61,839 nucleotides of DNA from Oscillospiraceae bacterium (GTDB taxonomy: Bacteria; Bacillota; Clostridia; Oscillospirales; Acutalibacteraceae). Below the pieces are notes generated by a model that saw only the letters and a list, made by a program, of their open reading frames with translations, had not been told where the DNA came from and searched no databases. A program made the position numbers and the translations under genes. Of the stretch, positions 15,597-23,733 are shown piece after piece. The first letter of the stretch is position 1. Every line of letters starts with the position of its first letter. The DNA is taken from assembly GCA_902802375.1 (NCBI GenBank), contig CADCLS010000008.1, forward strand, positions 1-61,839, given 5' to 3'.

Positions 15597-17513
15597 ATGT
15601 CAGATAAAAAGAAATTCTATATAACAACGGCTATTGCCTATACTTCCCGTAAGCCCCATATCGGCAACGCTTATGATGTTGTGCTTGCGGATATGATAGC
15701 CCGATACAAAAGGCAGAACGGCTTTGATGTATTCTTTATGACCGGCTCGGATGAACACGGTCAGAAAATAGAGGAATACGCTAAAAGCGCCGGTATTTCG
15801 CCGAAAGAGTATGTGGATAAGGTGTCAGACGAGATAAAGGGTGTTTGGAACAGTCTTAACACAAGCTACGATAAGTTTATAAGAACTACGGATGATACCC
15901 ATGAAAAAGCCGTACAGCATATTTTCAAAAAGCTTTATGACCAAGGCGATATTTACAAGGGTGCATACGAGGGCAAGTACTGTGTTCCCTGCGAATCCTT
16001 TTTTACCGCTTCTCAGCTTGTTGACGGCAAATGCCCAGACTGCGGCAGAGAGGTTATAGATGCAAAAGAGGAAGCATATTTCCTGCGCCTTTCAAAGTAT
16101 CAGGACGCGCTCGTAAAATACTACGAAGAGAATCCGGATTTTATAAAGCCTGAATCACGCAAAAACGAGATGATAAACAACTTTATTAAACCGGGACTTT
16201 CCGACCTTTGTGTTTCGCGCTCAAGCTTTAAGTGGGGTATTCCCGTAACCTTTGATACCGACCATGTTATTTATGTATGGATAGACGCACTTTCAAACTA
16301 TATCACCGGTATCGGCTATGATACAGACGGAGGTGCCAGCGAAAAATACAAAAAATACTGGCCGGCAGACCTGCATGTCATAGGTAAAGATATTGTTCGT
16401 TTCCATACCATATATTGGCCTATAATACTTCTCGCTCTCGGCGAGCCGCTTCCAAAGCAGGTTCTCGGTCATCCGTGGGTGCTTGTGGGCGATGATAAAA
16501 TGTCCAAATCAAAAGGTAATGTGATTTATGCCGACGAGCTTGCCGGTATGTTCGGTGCGGACGCAGTTCGCTATTATCTGCTTAGCGAAATACCCTTTAC
16601 ACAAGACGGCACAATCACCTATGAGTCTTTTATAAACAAATATAATACCGACCTTGCAAACACTCTCGGAAATCTTGTAAACCGCACTATCGCTATGACA
16701 CTCAAGTATTTTGGAGGTACGGTAGACAGTACCGGCAAAGAAGAGCCTATTGATGAAGAAATAAAGGCTTTTGCAGATGAAACCGTTAAAAAATACCGCG
16801 AGAATATGGAAACATATCACAATGCGGACGCGGTATCTGCCATAATGTCACTCGCTAAGCGTTCAAATAAATACATTGACGAAACTGCGCCCTGGGTGCT
16901 TGCAAAAAATGAGGACGATAAAGATAGGCTCAAAGCCGTGCTTTATACATTGCTTGAATGTATAAGAATTATCGGTGTTTTGCTTTCCCCCATTATGCCT
17001 GAGTGTTCCGAAAAAATCAGTGCGTTGCTGGGCACTGACGAACAGTTGCTTGACTTCGGTACGGTAAAGGCTTATACCGTAGGTGAAGCTAAACCGCTTT
17101 TTGCAAGAATAGACACCGAAAAGGCTTTAGCTGAAATTGCCGAAAAGCAAAAGGCTGCCGAAGCGCCCGCCGAAAACACCGTAAGGCTTGATGAGATTTC
17201 GATAGAGGACTTTGCAAAAATCGAACTTCGCGCGGCGAAAGTTACCGCCTGCGAGGCGATACCGAAGGCTAAAAAGCTATTAAAGCTCACTCTCGACGAT
17301 GGCTCAGGCACACCTCGCACAGTAGCTTCGGGAATTGCAAAATTCTATACACCGGATGACCTTATCGGCAAAACGGTAATAGTTGTTGCAAACTTAAAAC
17401 CTGCAACACTTTGCGGCGTAAAATCAAACGGTATGATATTGGCGGCAGATGCCGGCGAAGAGATAAAAGTAGTGTTCTTAGACGGCGTAGAGCCGGGCAG
17501 TAAAATCAGATGA
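15597..17513 (+). CDS. metG: Methionyl-tRNA synthetase
   Basis: The 638-aa class-I synthetase charges tRNA-Met. It has the HIGH-type motif KPHIGNAY, a zinc-knuckle region with CVPC and CPDCG (about residues 130-150), and the KMSKSKGN loop (about 300). The C-terminal 105 residues form an OB-fold tRNA-binding domain (IELRAAKVTACEAIPKAKKL), which makes this a full-length dimeric form. It follows the preceding gene by 15 bp with an AGAGAGG site. Its stop overlaps the tatD start (ATGA), so tatD is translationally coupled, a common metG-tatD pair in Firmicutes. Confidence 0.97.
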   Translation: MSDKKKFYITTAIAYTSRKPHIGNAYDVVLADMIARYKRQNGFDVFFMTGSDEHGQKIEEYAKSAGISPKEYVDKVSDEIKGVWNSLNTSYDKFIRTTDDTHEKAVQHIFKKLYDQGDIYKGAYEGKYCVPCESFFTASQLVDGKCPDCGREVIDAKEEAYFLRLSKYQDALVKYYEENPDFIKPESRKNEMINNFIKPGLSDLCVSRSSFKWGIPVTFDTDHVIYVWIDALSNYITGIGYDTDGGASEKYKKYWPADLHVIGKDIVRFHTIYWPIILLALGEPLPKQVLGHPWVLVGDDKMSKSKGNVIYADELAGMFGADAVRYYLLSEIPFTQDGTITYESFINKYNTDLANTLGNLVNRTIAMTLKYFGGTVDSTGKEEPIDEEIKAFADETVKKYRENMETYHNADAVSAIMSLAKRSNKYIDETAPWVLAKNEDDKDRLKAVLYTLLECIRIIGVLLSPIMPECSEKISALLGTDEQLLDFGTVKAYTVGEAKPLFARIDTEKALAEIAEKQKAAEAPAENTVRLDEISIEDFAKIELRAAKVTACEAIPKAKKLLKLTLDDGSGTPRTVASGIAKFYTPDDLIGKTVIVVANLKPATLCGVKSNGMILAADAGEEIKVVFLDGVEPGSKIR

Positions 17514-18295
17514 TATACCCTGATGAATGTAAGCTGTGCGAAAATCTTATAATTGATACCCACGCTCACTATGACGACGAAAAGTTTGACGGTGTGCGCG
17601 ATGAGCTTTTAATAGAACTTCACAAAAACGGTGTAGATAAAATAATCACCTGCGCGGTGGACGGCATTTCGGCTGAAAAAACCTTGAGCCTTGCTGAAAA
17701 TTATGATTTTATTTATGCCGCAGTAGGCATACACCCGGAAAATCTTGAAAGTAAAACAACAGTAGATGAGATAAGACGGCTCGCTTCACATAAAAAGTGT
17801 GTGGCGATTGGCGAAATAGGTCTTGATTATTACTGGACCGATGATAATAAAGACCTGCAAAAAGAAGTTTTTGAAAGTCAGGTAATACTGGCAAACGAGC
17901 TCGATTTGCCGGTAATCGTTCACGACAGAGAGGCTCACTCCGACACGCTGGAAATACTCAAAAAACATAAACCGAAAGGTGTGCTTCACTGTTTTTCCGG
18001 TAGTCGCGAAATGGCGCAAGAAATTATAAAGCTTGGGATGTATATAGGCGTCGGCGGTGTTGTTACCTTCAAAAACGCAAGAAAAATGCCCGAAGTAATA
18101 AATGCCGTTCCGATAGACAGATTATTGCTTGAAACCGACTGTCCGTATTTGGCACCGGAGCCTTACCGCGGAAAGCTTTGCCATTCGGGATATATTACGC
18201 TTACTGCACAAAAAATAGCCGAAATACTCGGCAGAACGCGCGATGATATTTTTTGCCGCACACGCGAAAACGCAAAAAAATTATTTAACCTTTAA
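17510..18295 (+). CDS. tatD: TatD-family metal-dependent hydrolase / DNase
   Basis: A 261-aa TIM-barrel amidohydrolase with the metal ligands of the family: IDTHAHYDDEKF near the N-terminus, GEIGLDYYW (about 103), PVIVHDREAH (about 137), LHCFSG (about 160) and LLLETDCPYLAPEPYRG (about 205-220). TatD proteins have 3'-5' exonuclease activity in vitro. The start overlaps the metG stop by 4 bp. The first dozen residues (MIYPDECKLCEN) precede the usual family start, so a later start near the LIIDTHAHY segment cannot be excluded. A GC-rich hairpin follows 8 bp after the stop. Confidence 0.93.
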   Translation: MIYPDECKLCENLIIDTHAHYDDEKFDGVRDELLIELHKNGVDKIITCAVDGISAEKTLSLAENYDFIYAAVGIHPENLESKTTVDEIRRLASHKKCVAIGEIGLDYYWTDDNKDLQKEVFESQVILANELDLPVIVHDREAHSDTLEILKKHKPKGVLHCFSGSREMAQEIIKLGMYIGVGGVVTFKNARKMPEVINAVPIDRLLLETDCPYLAPEPYRGKLCHSGYITLTAQKIAEILGRTRDDIFCRTRENAKKLFNL

Positions 18296-18303
18296 GTATA
18301 TTA

Positions 18304-18339
18304 CCCCGCATTTCACAGATAATAACTGTGAAAGCGGGG
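18304..18339 (+). terminator. Hairpin after tatD, overlapping the SD of the next small ORF
   Basis: CCCCGC-A-TTTCACAG (18304-18318) pairs with CTGTGAAAGCGGGG (18326-18339): a 14-bp stem with one bulge and a 7-nt loop, followed by TGATTTTTG. It could terminate the metG-tatD transcript. The right arm also contains the GGGGTGA that would serve as ribosome binding site for the GTG at 18348. Confidence 0.6.
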
Positions 18340-18347
18340 TGATTTTT

Positions 18348-18449
18348 GTGGAAGATAAGAACAGAAAGAACCAGAATTCCTCTAACAGAAAAGACAACAA
18401 CGATACTAATAAGGAAAGCAATAAAAAATCTGACTCAAACTGCGACTAA
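18348..18449 (+). CDS. Candidate 33-residue hydrophilic peptide
   Basis: The GTG at 18348 follows GGGGTGATTTTT and opens a 33-codon frame beginning MEDKNRKNQNSSNRKDNNDT and ending in KKSDSNCD. It is almost entirely Asn, Lys, Asp, Ser and Glu with a single near-terminal Cys, so it should be unstructured. Support comes from the fitting Shine-Dalgarno site and a strong terminator directly after the stop. Against it are the very short length, the low-complexity composition and a hairpin that would hide the ribosome site. I do not recognise a family. Confidence 0.4.
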   Translation: MEDKNRKNQNSSNRKDNNDTNKESNKKSDSNCD

Positions 18450-18497
18450 AAAATAATTCGGTGCAATCCCATCTATAGGATCGCACCGATTATTTTT
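18448..18497. terminator. Bidirectional terminator between small ORF and DtxR gene
   Basis: AAAATAAT-T-CGGTGC-A-ATCC and GGAT-C-GCACCGATTATTTTT form a long stem with an 8-nt loop and U-tracts on both strands. It serves the convergent small ORF (plus) and the DtxR-family gene (minus). Confidence 0.8.
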
Positions 18498-18867
18498 AGT
18501 TTGAATGTTCTTTTATATGTTTTTTAATAGCGTCAAAAGTTTTTTCGCTGATATAATGCTCTATTCTGCAAGCGTCATAAGCCGCCGTTTCCTCATCAAC
18601 TCCGAGGCTTATAAGCACAGCCGTGAGGGTGGTATGGCGTTCATATATATTCTTTGCCGTTTTTTCACCCTTATCAGTTAAAGAAATATTGCCCGAAGAA
18701 TCTACAACAATTAACCCTTCATCCTTAAGAAGCCCCATAGCTCTGCTGACTGAAGGTTTTGAAAACCCCAACTGAGCTCCAACATCAACAGCTCTTACAT
18801 TCGGCATTTTTTTTGAAAGTATATATATTGTTTCGAGATACATTTCGCCTGATTCTTTTACCGCCAT
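18496..18867 (-). CDS. DtxR-family iron-dependent repressor (short form)
   Basis: The 123-aa protein has a winged helix-turn-helix (VRAVDVGAQLGFSKPSVSRA, then MGLLKDEGLI) and a dimerisation/metal domain, but no SH3-like tail. Candidate metal ligands are Met9 (GEMYLE), His in YERHTTL, and Cys-x-x-Glu-His in DACRIEHYIS. A Cys at that place, as in DtxR (C102, E105, H106), points to iron rather than the Mn-type MntR, which has Glu there. It is divergent from feoA-feoA-feoB, whose promoter carries three inverted repeats. The likely role is iron-loaded repression of Feo. Its own promoter (TTGAAA 18920-18915, 17 bp, TAATCT 18897-18892) shows no such repeat. Confidence 0.88.
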   Translation of the reverse strand: MAVKESGEMYLETIYILSKKMPNVRAVDVGAQLGFSKPSVSRAMGLLKDEGLIVVDSSGNISLTDKGEKTAKNIYERHTTLTAVLISLGVDEETAAYDACRIEHYISEKTFDAIKKHIKEHSN

Positions 18868-18944
18868 ATTGTCACCTTCTTTACATAATCAAGATTAACA
18901 CATTTAATCTGTTTTTTCAACTAAAAACTTTTTCAAAAAAGCTC

Positions 18945-18973
18945 TTGACAAGTTAGCCGAGGCTTACTATAAT
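18945..18973 (+). promoter_or_regulatory. feo operon promoter with operator 1 in the spacer
   Basis: TTGACA (18945-18950) and TATAAT (18968-18973) are 17 bp apart. The spacer is almost exactly the inverted repeat AGTTAGCC-GA-GGCTTACT (18951-18968, one mismatched pair). A protein bound there would cover both promoter elements. The half-site resembles the TTAGGTTAGnCTAACCTAA box of the DtxR/IdeR family. Confidence 0.85.
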
Positions 18974-18984
18974 ATACTAAGATT

Positions 18985-19002
18985 AGTTAGCTCTCGCTAA
19001 CT
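18985..19002. promoter_or_regulatory. feo operator 2 (18-bp perfect inverted repeat)
   Basis: AGTTAGC-TCTC-GCTAACT is a perfect 7-bp inverted repeat with the same GTTAG half-site as the other two operators. It sits just downstream of the -10, around the expected transcription start. Confidence 0.75.
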
Positions 19003-19019
19003 TTAATTTTTACAAACGA

Positions 19020-19037
19020 GGTTAGCCAAAACTAACC
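19020..19037. promoter_or_regulatory. feo operator 3 (18-bp inverted repeat)
   Basis: GGTTAG-CCAAAA-CTAACC is a perfect 6-bp inverted repeat, again 18 bp long overall. It lies in the leader just before the feoA ribosome binding site. The centres of operators 2 and 3 are 35 bp apart, and those of 1 and 2 are 34 bp apart. Confidence 0.7.
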
Positions 19038-19053
19038 TGATGGGGTGCAATTT

Positions 19054-19266
19054 ATGATTCCTATTACCTTGGCTGAAATAGGCAACGAAAATGTAATAAA
19101 AAAAATAGGCGGCAATGAAGAAGTGAAGCGTCACCTTGAAAACTTAGGCTTTACCGTCGGCGGCAGAGTAACGGTTATTAACACTCTCGGCGGCAGTGTG
19201 ATAGTAAAGGTAAAAGAATCTCGAGTTGCCATTGGAAAAGATATGGCAACCAAGATTATGATATAA
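19054..19266 (+). CDS. feoA: FeoA-family ferrous iron transport accessory protein (first copy)
   Basis: A 70-aa SH3-like protein, MIPITLAEIGNENVIKKIGG onward, with the FeoA pattern HLENLGFTVGGRVTVINTLG and VIVKVKESRVAIGKDMATKI. FeoA supports FeoB-mediated Fe(II) uptake, probably by contact with its cytosolic G domain. The ATG at 19054 is preferred over the GTG at 19045 since GGGGTG lies 6 bp before it. The second feoA starts 19 bp downstream. Confidence 0.92.
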   Translation: MIPITLAEIGNENVIKKIGGNEEVKRHLENLGFTVGGRVTVINTLGGSVIVKVKESRVAIGKDMATKIMI

Positions 19267-19285
19267 AATTAAAGGAGATGGGGTT

Positions 19286-19507
19286 ATGAACACATTAAGG
19301 CAGGCAAAAATCGGTCAGACCGTGAAGGTTAAAAAGCTTCACGGCGAGGGCGCCGTAAAGCGCAGAATTATGGATATGGGTATTACAAAGGGTGTTGATA
19401 TTTATGTCCGTAAAGTGGCGCCACTCGGCGACCCTATAGAAATTACGGTGCGCAATTATGAATTGTCTATTCGCAAGGCAGATGCCGAAATGATAGAAAT
19501 TGAGTGA
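19286..19507 (+). CDS. feoA: FeoA-family protein (second copy)
   Basis: A 73-aa FeoA domain (IGQTVKVKKLHGEGAVKRRI and GDPIEITVRNYELSIRKADA). It is clearly diverged from the first copy, so the two are probably not redundant; paired FeoA genes before feoB are common in Clostridia. The ATG follows AAAGGAGATGGGGTT. Its stop lies 11 bp before the feoB start, so translation is closely linked. Confidence 0.93.
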   Translation: MNTLRQAKIGQTVKVKKLHGEGAVKRRIMDMGITKGVDIYVRKVAPLGDPIEITVRNYELSIRKADAEMIEIE

Positions 19508-19517
19508 GGTGGTAAAA

Positions 19518-21914
19518 ATGGACGGCAAAATTAAAATCGCCCTCGCGGGCAACCCTAACAGCGGAAAAACAACTCTTTTTAACGCGCTCACAGGCTCTAA
19601 CCAGTTTGTAGGAAACTGGCCGGGTGTTACTGTTGAGAAAAAAGAGGGCAAACTAAAAAAACACAGTGATGTTATCATCACCGACCTTCCGGGTATATAT
19701 TCTCTTTCTCCTTATACACTTGAAGAGGTAGTTGCAAGAAATTACTTAATAAATGAACATCCGGACGCTATTCTTAACATTGTAGACGGCACAAACCTTG
19801 AAAGGAACCTATATCTTACAACTCAGCTTACAGAGCTTGGCATTCCGGTTGTAGTTGCCGTAAATATGATGGATATTGTAAGGAAAAACGGCGACAAAAT
19901 CGATATTAAAGAACTGTCAGCAAGACTTGGCTGTAAGGTTGTTGAAATATCGGCTCTAAGGGGCACCGGTGTAAGTGAAGCCGCACAAACGGCGATTGAC
20001 GCGGCAAGCGGTGAGAAAACAGTACCGCAGCACTCATTCGGCGGTGCAGTTGAACACGCGCTTGCTCACATTGAGGAAGCCTTGCTTCACGATATGCCTG
20101 AAGATAAACAGCGTTGGTATGCTATAAAAATATTCGAGCGTGACGATAAGGTTTTAGAAAGCCTAAATGCCTCTTCAGATACCCTTGCACATATTGAAGC
20201 GGATATAAAGGCTGCTGAAAAAGAGCTTGATGATGATAGCGAAAGCATTATCACAAACGAGCGTTATCTTTACATAGGCGAAGTGATTAAGGCCTGCTAC
20301 AAAAAGAAAAACACGGGAAAATTATCCACTTCGGATAAAATTGATAAGGTAGTCACAAACAGATGGCTTGGACTTCCGATATTTGCGGCAATTATGTTCT
20401 TGGTTTACTATATTTCAATGGTAACTGTAGGCACCGCGGCAACCGACTGGGCGAATGACGGTCTTTTCGGTGACGGTTTCCACCTTTTTGGTATAGGCAG
20501 TTCAGCCTATGAAGAAATAAACGACGAATATACCGAAGCCTCATATATTGTGGACGGTTATGACGCTTATGTCGAAGAAAACGGCGAAGCGCCCACAGAT
20601 AAGTTTACATACGAAGTAGAAGACGAAGAAACACTTGAAATCACAACCGAAACCGCAACACTTAAAGACTATGATGACGCGCTTAAAACCTTGGATGAAA
20701 TCGGTGAAGAGCCAGACCCGGCAGATTACGGTGTTTGGGTACCGGGTGTACCTGTTCTTGTAGGTGAAGGCCTTGAAAAAATCGGTGCCGCCGACTGGCT
20801 TTCCGGTCTTATAAATGACGGTATCGTAGCAGGCGTCGGCGCAGTGCTCGGCTTTGTTCCTCAAATGCTTGTACTGTTCTTGTTGCTCGCATTCCTTGAA
20901 GCTTGCGGATATATGGCAAGAATTGCTTTCGTGCTTGACCGTATTTTCAGAAAGTTCGGTCTTTCAGGAAAATCATTTATTCCGATGCTTGTAGGTGTCG
21001 GCTGCGGTGTTCCCGGTATTATGGCAAGCAGAACTATCGAAAACGAAAGAGACCGCAGAATGACCATTATGACTACCACTTTCATTCCTTGCGGAGCTAA
21101 GGTTCCGTTTATCGCAATGATTGCAGGTGCTATTTTCGGCGGCAGTGCATGGGTTGCTACAAGCGCATACTTTGTTGGTATGGCGGCGATAATCATTTCG
21201 GGCGTAATGCTTAAAAAGACAAAAATGTTTGCCGGCAATCCGGCGCCGTTCGTTATGGAGCTTCCGGCTTACCATATGCCGACGCTCAGTAATGTTTTGC
21301 GTTCAATGTGGGAGCGCGGCTGGTCGTTTATTAAAAAAGCCGGAACTATCATCTTACTTTCAACTATAATCGTTTGGTTTACATCTTACTTCGGCTTTAC
21401 ATCGGACGGCTTCAGAATGCTTTCAGAAGATGAACTTAACCTTTCAATACTTGCAAAAATCGGTTCGGGTATTGCTTGGATATTCGCGCCTCTCGGCTGG
21501 GGCAACTGGCAGGCGGCGGTAGCGTCCATTACGGGTCTTGTTGCGAAAGAAAACATTGTCGGCACTATGGGTATTCTTTACGGCGGCGGCGACGCCACAG
21601 TTTGGCAGACGCTCAGTGCTGCTTTCACAGGTATTACCGGATATTCGTTCCTTGTATTCAACCTTCTCTGCGCACCGTGCTTTGCGGCTATCGGCGCTAT
21701 CAGGCGTGAAATGAACAACGCAAAGTGGACATGGTTTGCAATAGGCTATCAATGCGGATTTGCCTATGTAGTTGCCCTTATGATTAACCAGTTCGGAAAA
21801 GTATTTACAGGAAATATAAATATTTTAGGTTTTGTTGTTGCTCTTGCTTTGCTTTGTGGTATAATATATATGCTCTTCTTCAAAAAGTACAGTGAAGCGA
21901 CCAAGTTAAAATAA
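19518..21914 (+). CDS. feoB: Ferrous iron transporter B
   Basis: FeoB is the membrane Fe(II) permease with an N-terminal G domain. GNPNSGKTTLFN (G1), GNWPGVTVEKKEG (switch I), DLPGIYSLSPYT (G3) and NMMD (G4 variant of NKxD) are all visible. The membrane part has the two gate regions PMLVGVGCGVPGIMASRTIE and the later CAPCFAAIGAIRREM. The ATG at 19518 is chosen because GAGGTGG precedes it; 798 aa. Between the first membrane segment and the conserved core there is an extra-long acidic loop of roughly 100 residues (about 330-430), rich in Asp, Glu, Thr and Tyr. Confidence 0.96.
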   Translation: MDGKIKIALAGNPNSGKTTLFNALTGSNQFVGNWPGVTVEKKEGKLKKHSDVIITDLPGIYSLSPYTLEEVVARNYLINEHPDAILNIVDGTNLERNLYLTTQLTELGIPVVVAVNMMDIVRKNGDKIDIKELSARLGCKVVEISALRGTGVSEAAQTAIDAASGEKTVPQHSFGGAVEHALAHIEEALLHDMPEDKQRWYAIKIFERDDKVLESLNASSDTLAHIEADIKAAEKELDDDSESIITNERYLYIGEVIKACYKKKNTGKLSTSDKIDKVVTNRWLGLPIFAAIMFLVYYISMVTVGTAATDWANDGLFGDGFHLFGIGSSAYEEINDEYTEASYIVDGYDAYVEENGEAPTDKFTYEVEDEETLEITTETATLKDYDDALKTLDEIGEEPDPADYGVWVPGVPVLVGEGLEKIGAADWLSGLINDGIVAGVGAVLGFVPQMLVLFLLLAFLEACGYMARIAFVLDRIFRKFGLSGKSFIPMLVGVGCGVPGIMASRTIENERDRRMTIMTTTFIPCGAKVPFIAMIAGAIFGGSAWVATSAYFVGMAAIIISGVMLKKTKMFAGNPAPFVMELPAYHMPTLSNVLRSMWERGWSFIKKAGTIILLSTIIVWFTSYFGFTSDGFRMLSEDELNLSILAKIGSGIAWIFAPLGWGNWQAAVASITGLVAKENIVGTMGILYGGGDATVWQTLSAAFTGITGYSFLVFNLLCAPCFAAIGAIRREMNNAKWTWFAIGYQCGFAYVVALMINQFGKVFTGNINILGFVVALALLCGIIYMLFFKKYSEATKLK

Positions 21915-21928
21915 GGAGTATATTTCTT

Positions 21929-22099
21929 ATGTTTGAGTGGATAGCAAATAATTTAGGCACCATTTTGGCAGTTTTAGCGCTGATAATTATTATTGCCGCT
22001 ATAATCATAAAAATGGTTAAAGATAAAAAACAGGGCAAATCAGGTTGCGGCTGCGGTTGCGAAAGTTGCGCTATGCACGGTCAATGCCATAAAAAGTAG
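21929..22099 (+). CDS. FeoB-associated Cys-rich membrane peptide
   Basis: A 56-aa ORF with an AAGGAG site, starting 14 bp after feoB. It has one membrane helix (about residues 9-28, LGTILAVLALIIIIAAIIIK), then a basic stretch and a cysteine cluster, SGCGCGCESCAMHGQCHKK. This is the layout of the FeoB-associated Cys-rich protein family. Five cysteines and two histidines could bind Fe(II) or a cluster at the cytosolic face, but its role is not established. The operon ends at the perfect hairpin immediately after. Confidence 0.88.
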   Translation: MFEWIANNLGTILAVLALIIIIAAIIIKMVKDKKQGKSGCGCGCESCAMHGQCHKK

Positions 22100-22100
22100 C

Positions 22101-22131
22101 AAAAAAGTGAGGACTCAGTCCTCACTTTTTT
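22101..22131. terminator. Bidirectional terminator, feo operon / acyltransferase operon
   Basis: A14-bp perfect stem (22101-22114 with 22118-22131), A-tract on one side and T-tract on the other, with a 3-nt loop TCA (22115-22117). On the minus strand the loop is exactly the TGA stop codon of the acyltransferase gene. Confidence 0.92.
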
Positions 22132-22873
22132 TATACTCCACATAATTACAATTACTTTTCTTTGCGCTATTAAGCATAGAACAATAAACTTTATCGTGCA
22201 AATCCCTTGCCTTAATCTTTGCCGTTTCACCCTCGGGATAAAAGGGTCCGTCTATTATAACATTTATAGAAGGGCGTTTGAAAAGCTTTGATTTTTTATA
22301 TGTCGCCGTCATACTGAATGCCGGCATATTAAGTCGCACGGGAAATTTGAAAGAAGTATCAGGGAAGGGTCTTACTCCCGTATAATAATCCCACACATGC
22401 GCTTCCGGGTATATCACTATCGGATGATTTGTTTCGGCGCGAGTTTTTATAGCCTCCTCAAGGTTTTTCATACCCTTGAGCGTTGGTATTATCGGTAACG
22501 CGCCAAGTGGTCTTAGAATTTTGCCTATTATGGGTATGCCGTAATTAGCGGTGGATACTACTGTATATATCCGGCGCGGAAAGGCGGCGAGCGCCGGTAT
22601 AAATACATCGCCCACGCTCTGCGTATGGTTGCCGTAAATGAAAAATCCGCCTTTTACGCTTTTGAACTTTTTCTTGCCCGAAAATCGCACACGCAAAAAG
22701 AATTTAAGATATATACTCGAAAAGATAAGCGCAAGCGAATAAACAACTAAAGACGCCAGTTTCGATAAAAAATCCGTCTTTATATGCTGATAAGTTTCAT
22801 CAAGCGTAAAGCTCTGATTTTTGCTGACTGCAAAATCATCAGTAAAATCTTTATAATATCTTACCCTTTTCAT
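22115..22873 (-). CDS. PlsC-type lysophospholipid acyltransferase (second of two)
   Basis: The 252-aa protein has the acyltransferase motif block GNHTQSVGDVF (His and Asp separated by five residues instead of the usual four) and IVIYPEAHVWDYYTG, corresponding to the substrate-binding P-E-G block. A hydrophobic segment (about 36-60) suggests membrane anchoring. Its start overlaps the stop of the preceding acyltransferase (ATGA). Substrate and product are not known from sequence. As last gene of a GT8-GT8-acyltransferase-acyltransferase operon it probably acylates a glycolipid or its precursor. Confidence 0.72.
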   Translation of the reverse strand: MKRVRYYKDFTDDFAVSKNQSFTLDETYQHIKTDFLSKLASLVVYSLALIFSSIYLKFFLRVRFSGKKKFKSVKGGFFIYGNHTQSVGDVFIPALAAFPRRIYTVVSTANYGIPIIGKILRPLGALPIIPTLKGMKNLEEAIKTRAETNHPIVIYPEAHVWDYYTGVRPFPDTSFKFPVRLNMPAFSMTATYKKSKLFKRPSINVIIDGPFYPEGETAKIKARDLHDKVYCSMLNSAKKSNCNYVEYKKSED

Positions 22874-23733
22874 CCTTTATATCCTGCAATATCTTTTGTC
22901 TCGAATGTGTAGCTGAGCTTATTTCCGTAAACCTTTTCATAGCATTCTTTTTTAAGCTTATAATCACGGGCGGCGAGATTTTCCGTGTTTTCTTTTGTAC
23001 TTTTTTCTTCACTTGGATAAAGCACATCCAAAATGTGAAGCCTGTACTTTACCTTATTGAATTTACCGCTTTTACCGTCAGGAATATCTGTATCCACTAT
23101 CTCAACAAAGCAGGAAATTATAGGGGTTTTAAGCTTTGCGGCATAAAAGTACGCTCCTCCCTTTGGGGGACGGGGTTTCCTGTAATTAAACCACATTTCC
23201 TGCTCGGGGTATAAAAGCACGCTTTCTTTATTTTTTTTGAGCTTTTCCGTGAGAATACACAAGAAATCTCTTGCCAGATATCGAGGTTGTGTATTTATGG
23301 GTATGGTATTCGCATAATTCATTAGAAAACCTATGGGTCCACTCATAGCAAAATTAGAGTCCTGACAAATTATATTAAGCTTCTTCCTACCGATTTTTCT
23401 GTTTAAGTATCTTATAATAGTGTTTTCAAGCGGAGAAAAATGATTGCTTGTAATTATCACACCGCCGAGCTCTTCGGGTATTTTTTCAAGCCCTATTATC
23501 TCGGTATCTCGGTTTATTACCTTCATCGCAATATCGGCAAAAAAACAGGCGGTTTTTGATTTCAACTTAAAGCCTATCTTATGCCGATTATCAATATACG
23601 CGTCGGTTATTCTTTTGCTCTCGGCGGCGGTTAAAACGGGGTCGTTTACTTCTACTTTGTTATAAAACTCACCGTTTTCAGCCGAGTTTTTTATATTTTC
23701 TATTACCTGCAAACGGGTTTCTTCTGAAATCAT
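22870..23733 (-). CDS. PlsC-type acyltransferase (first of two)
   Basis: A 287-aa protein with ITSNHFSPLENT (H-x4-E in place of H-x4-D) and SVLLYPEQEMWFNYRKPRPP, which is followed by GGAYFYAAKLKTPIIS. This is the general lysophosphatidate-acyltransferase fold with a Glu in place of the catalytic-dyad Asp. Its ATG overlaps the glycosyltransferase stop, and its own stop overlaps the next acyltransferase start. It is clearly paralogous to its downstream neighbour in the YPE-x-x-W block. Confidence 0.7.
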   Translation of the reverse strand: MISEETRLQVIENIKNSAENGEFYNKVEVNDPVLTAAESKRITDAYIDNRHKIGFKLKSKTACFFADIAMKVINRDTEIIGLEKIPEELGGVIITSNHFSPLENTIIRYLNRKIGRKKLNIICQDSNFAMSGPIGFLMNYANTIPINTQPRYLARDFLCILTEKLKKNKESVLLYPEQEMWFNYRKPRPPKGGAYFYAAKLKTPIISCFVEIVDTDIPDGKSGKFNKVKYRLHILDVLYPSEEKSTKENTENLAARDYKLKKECYEKVYGNKLSYTFETKDIAGYKG

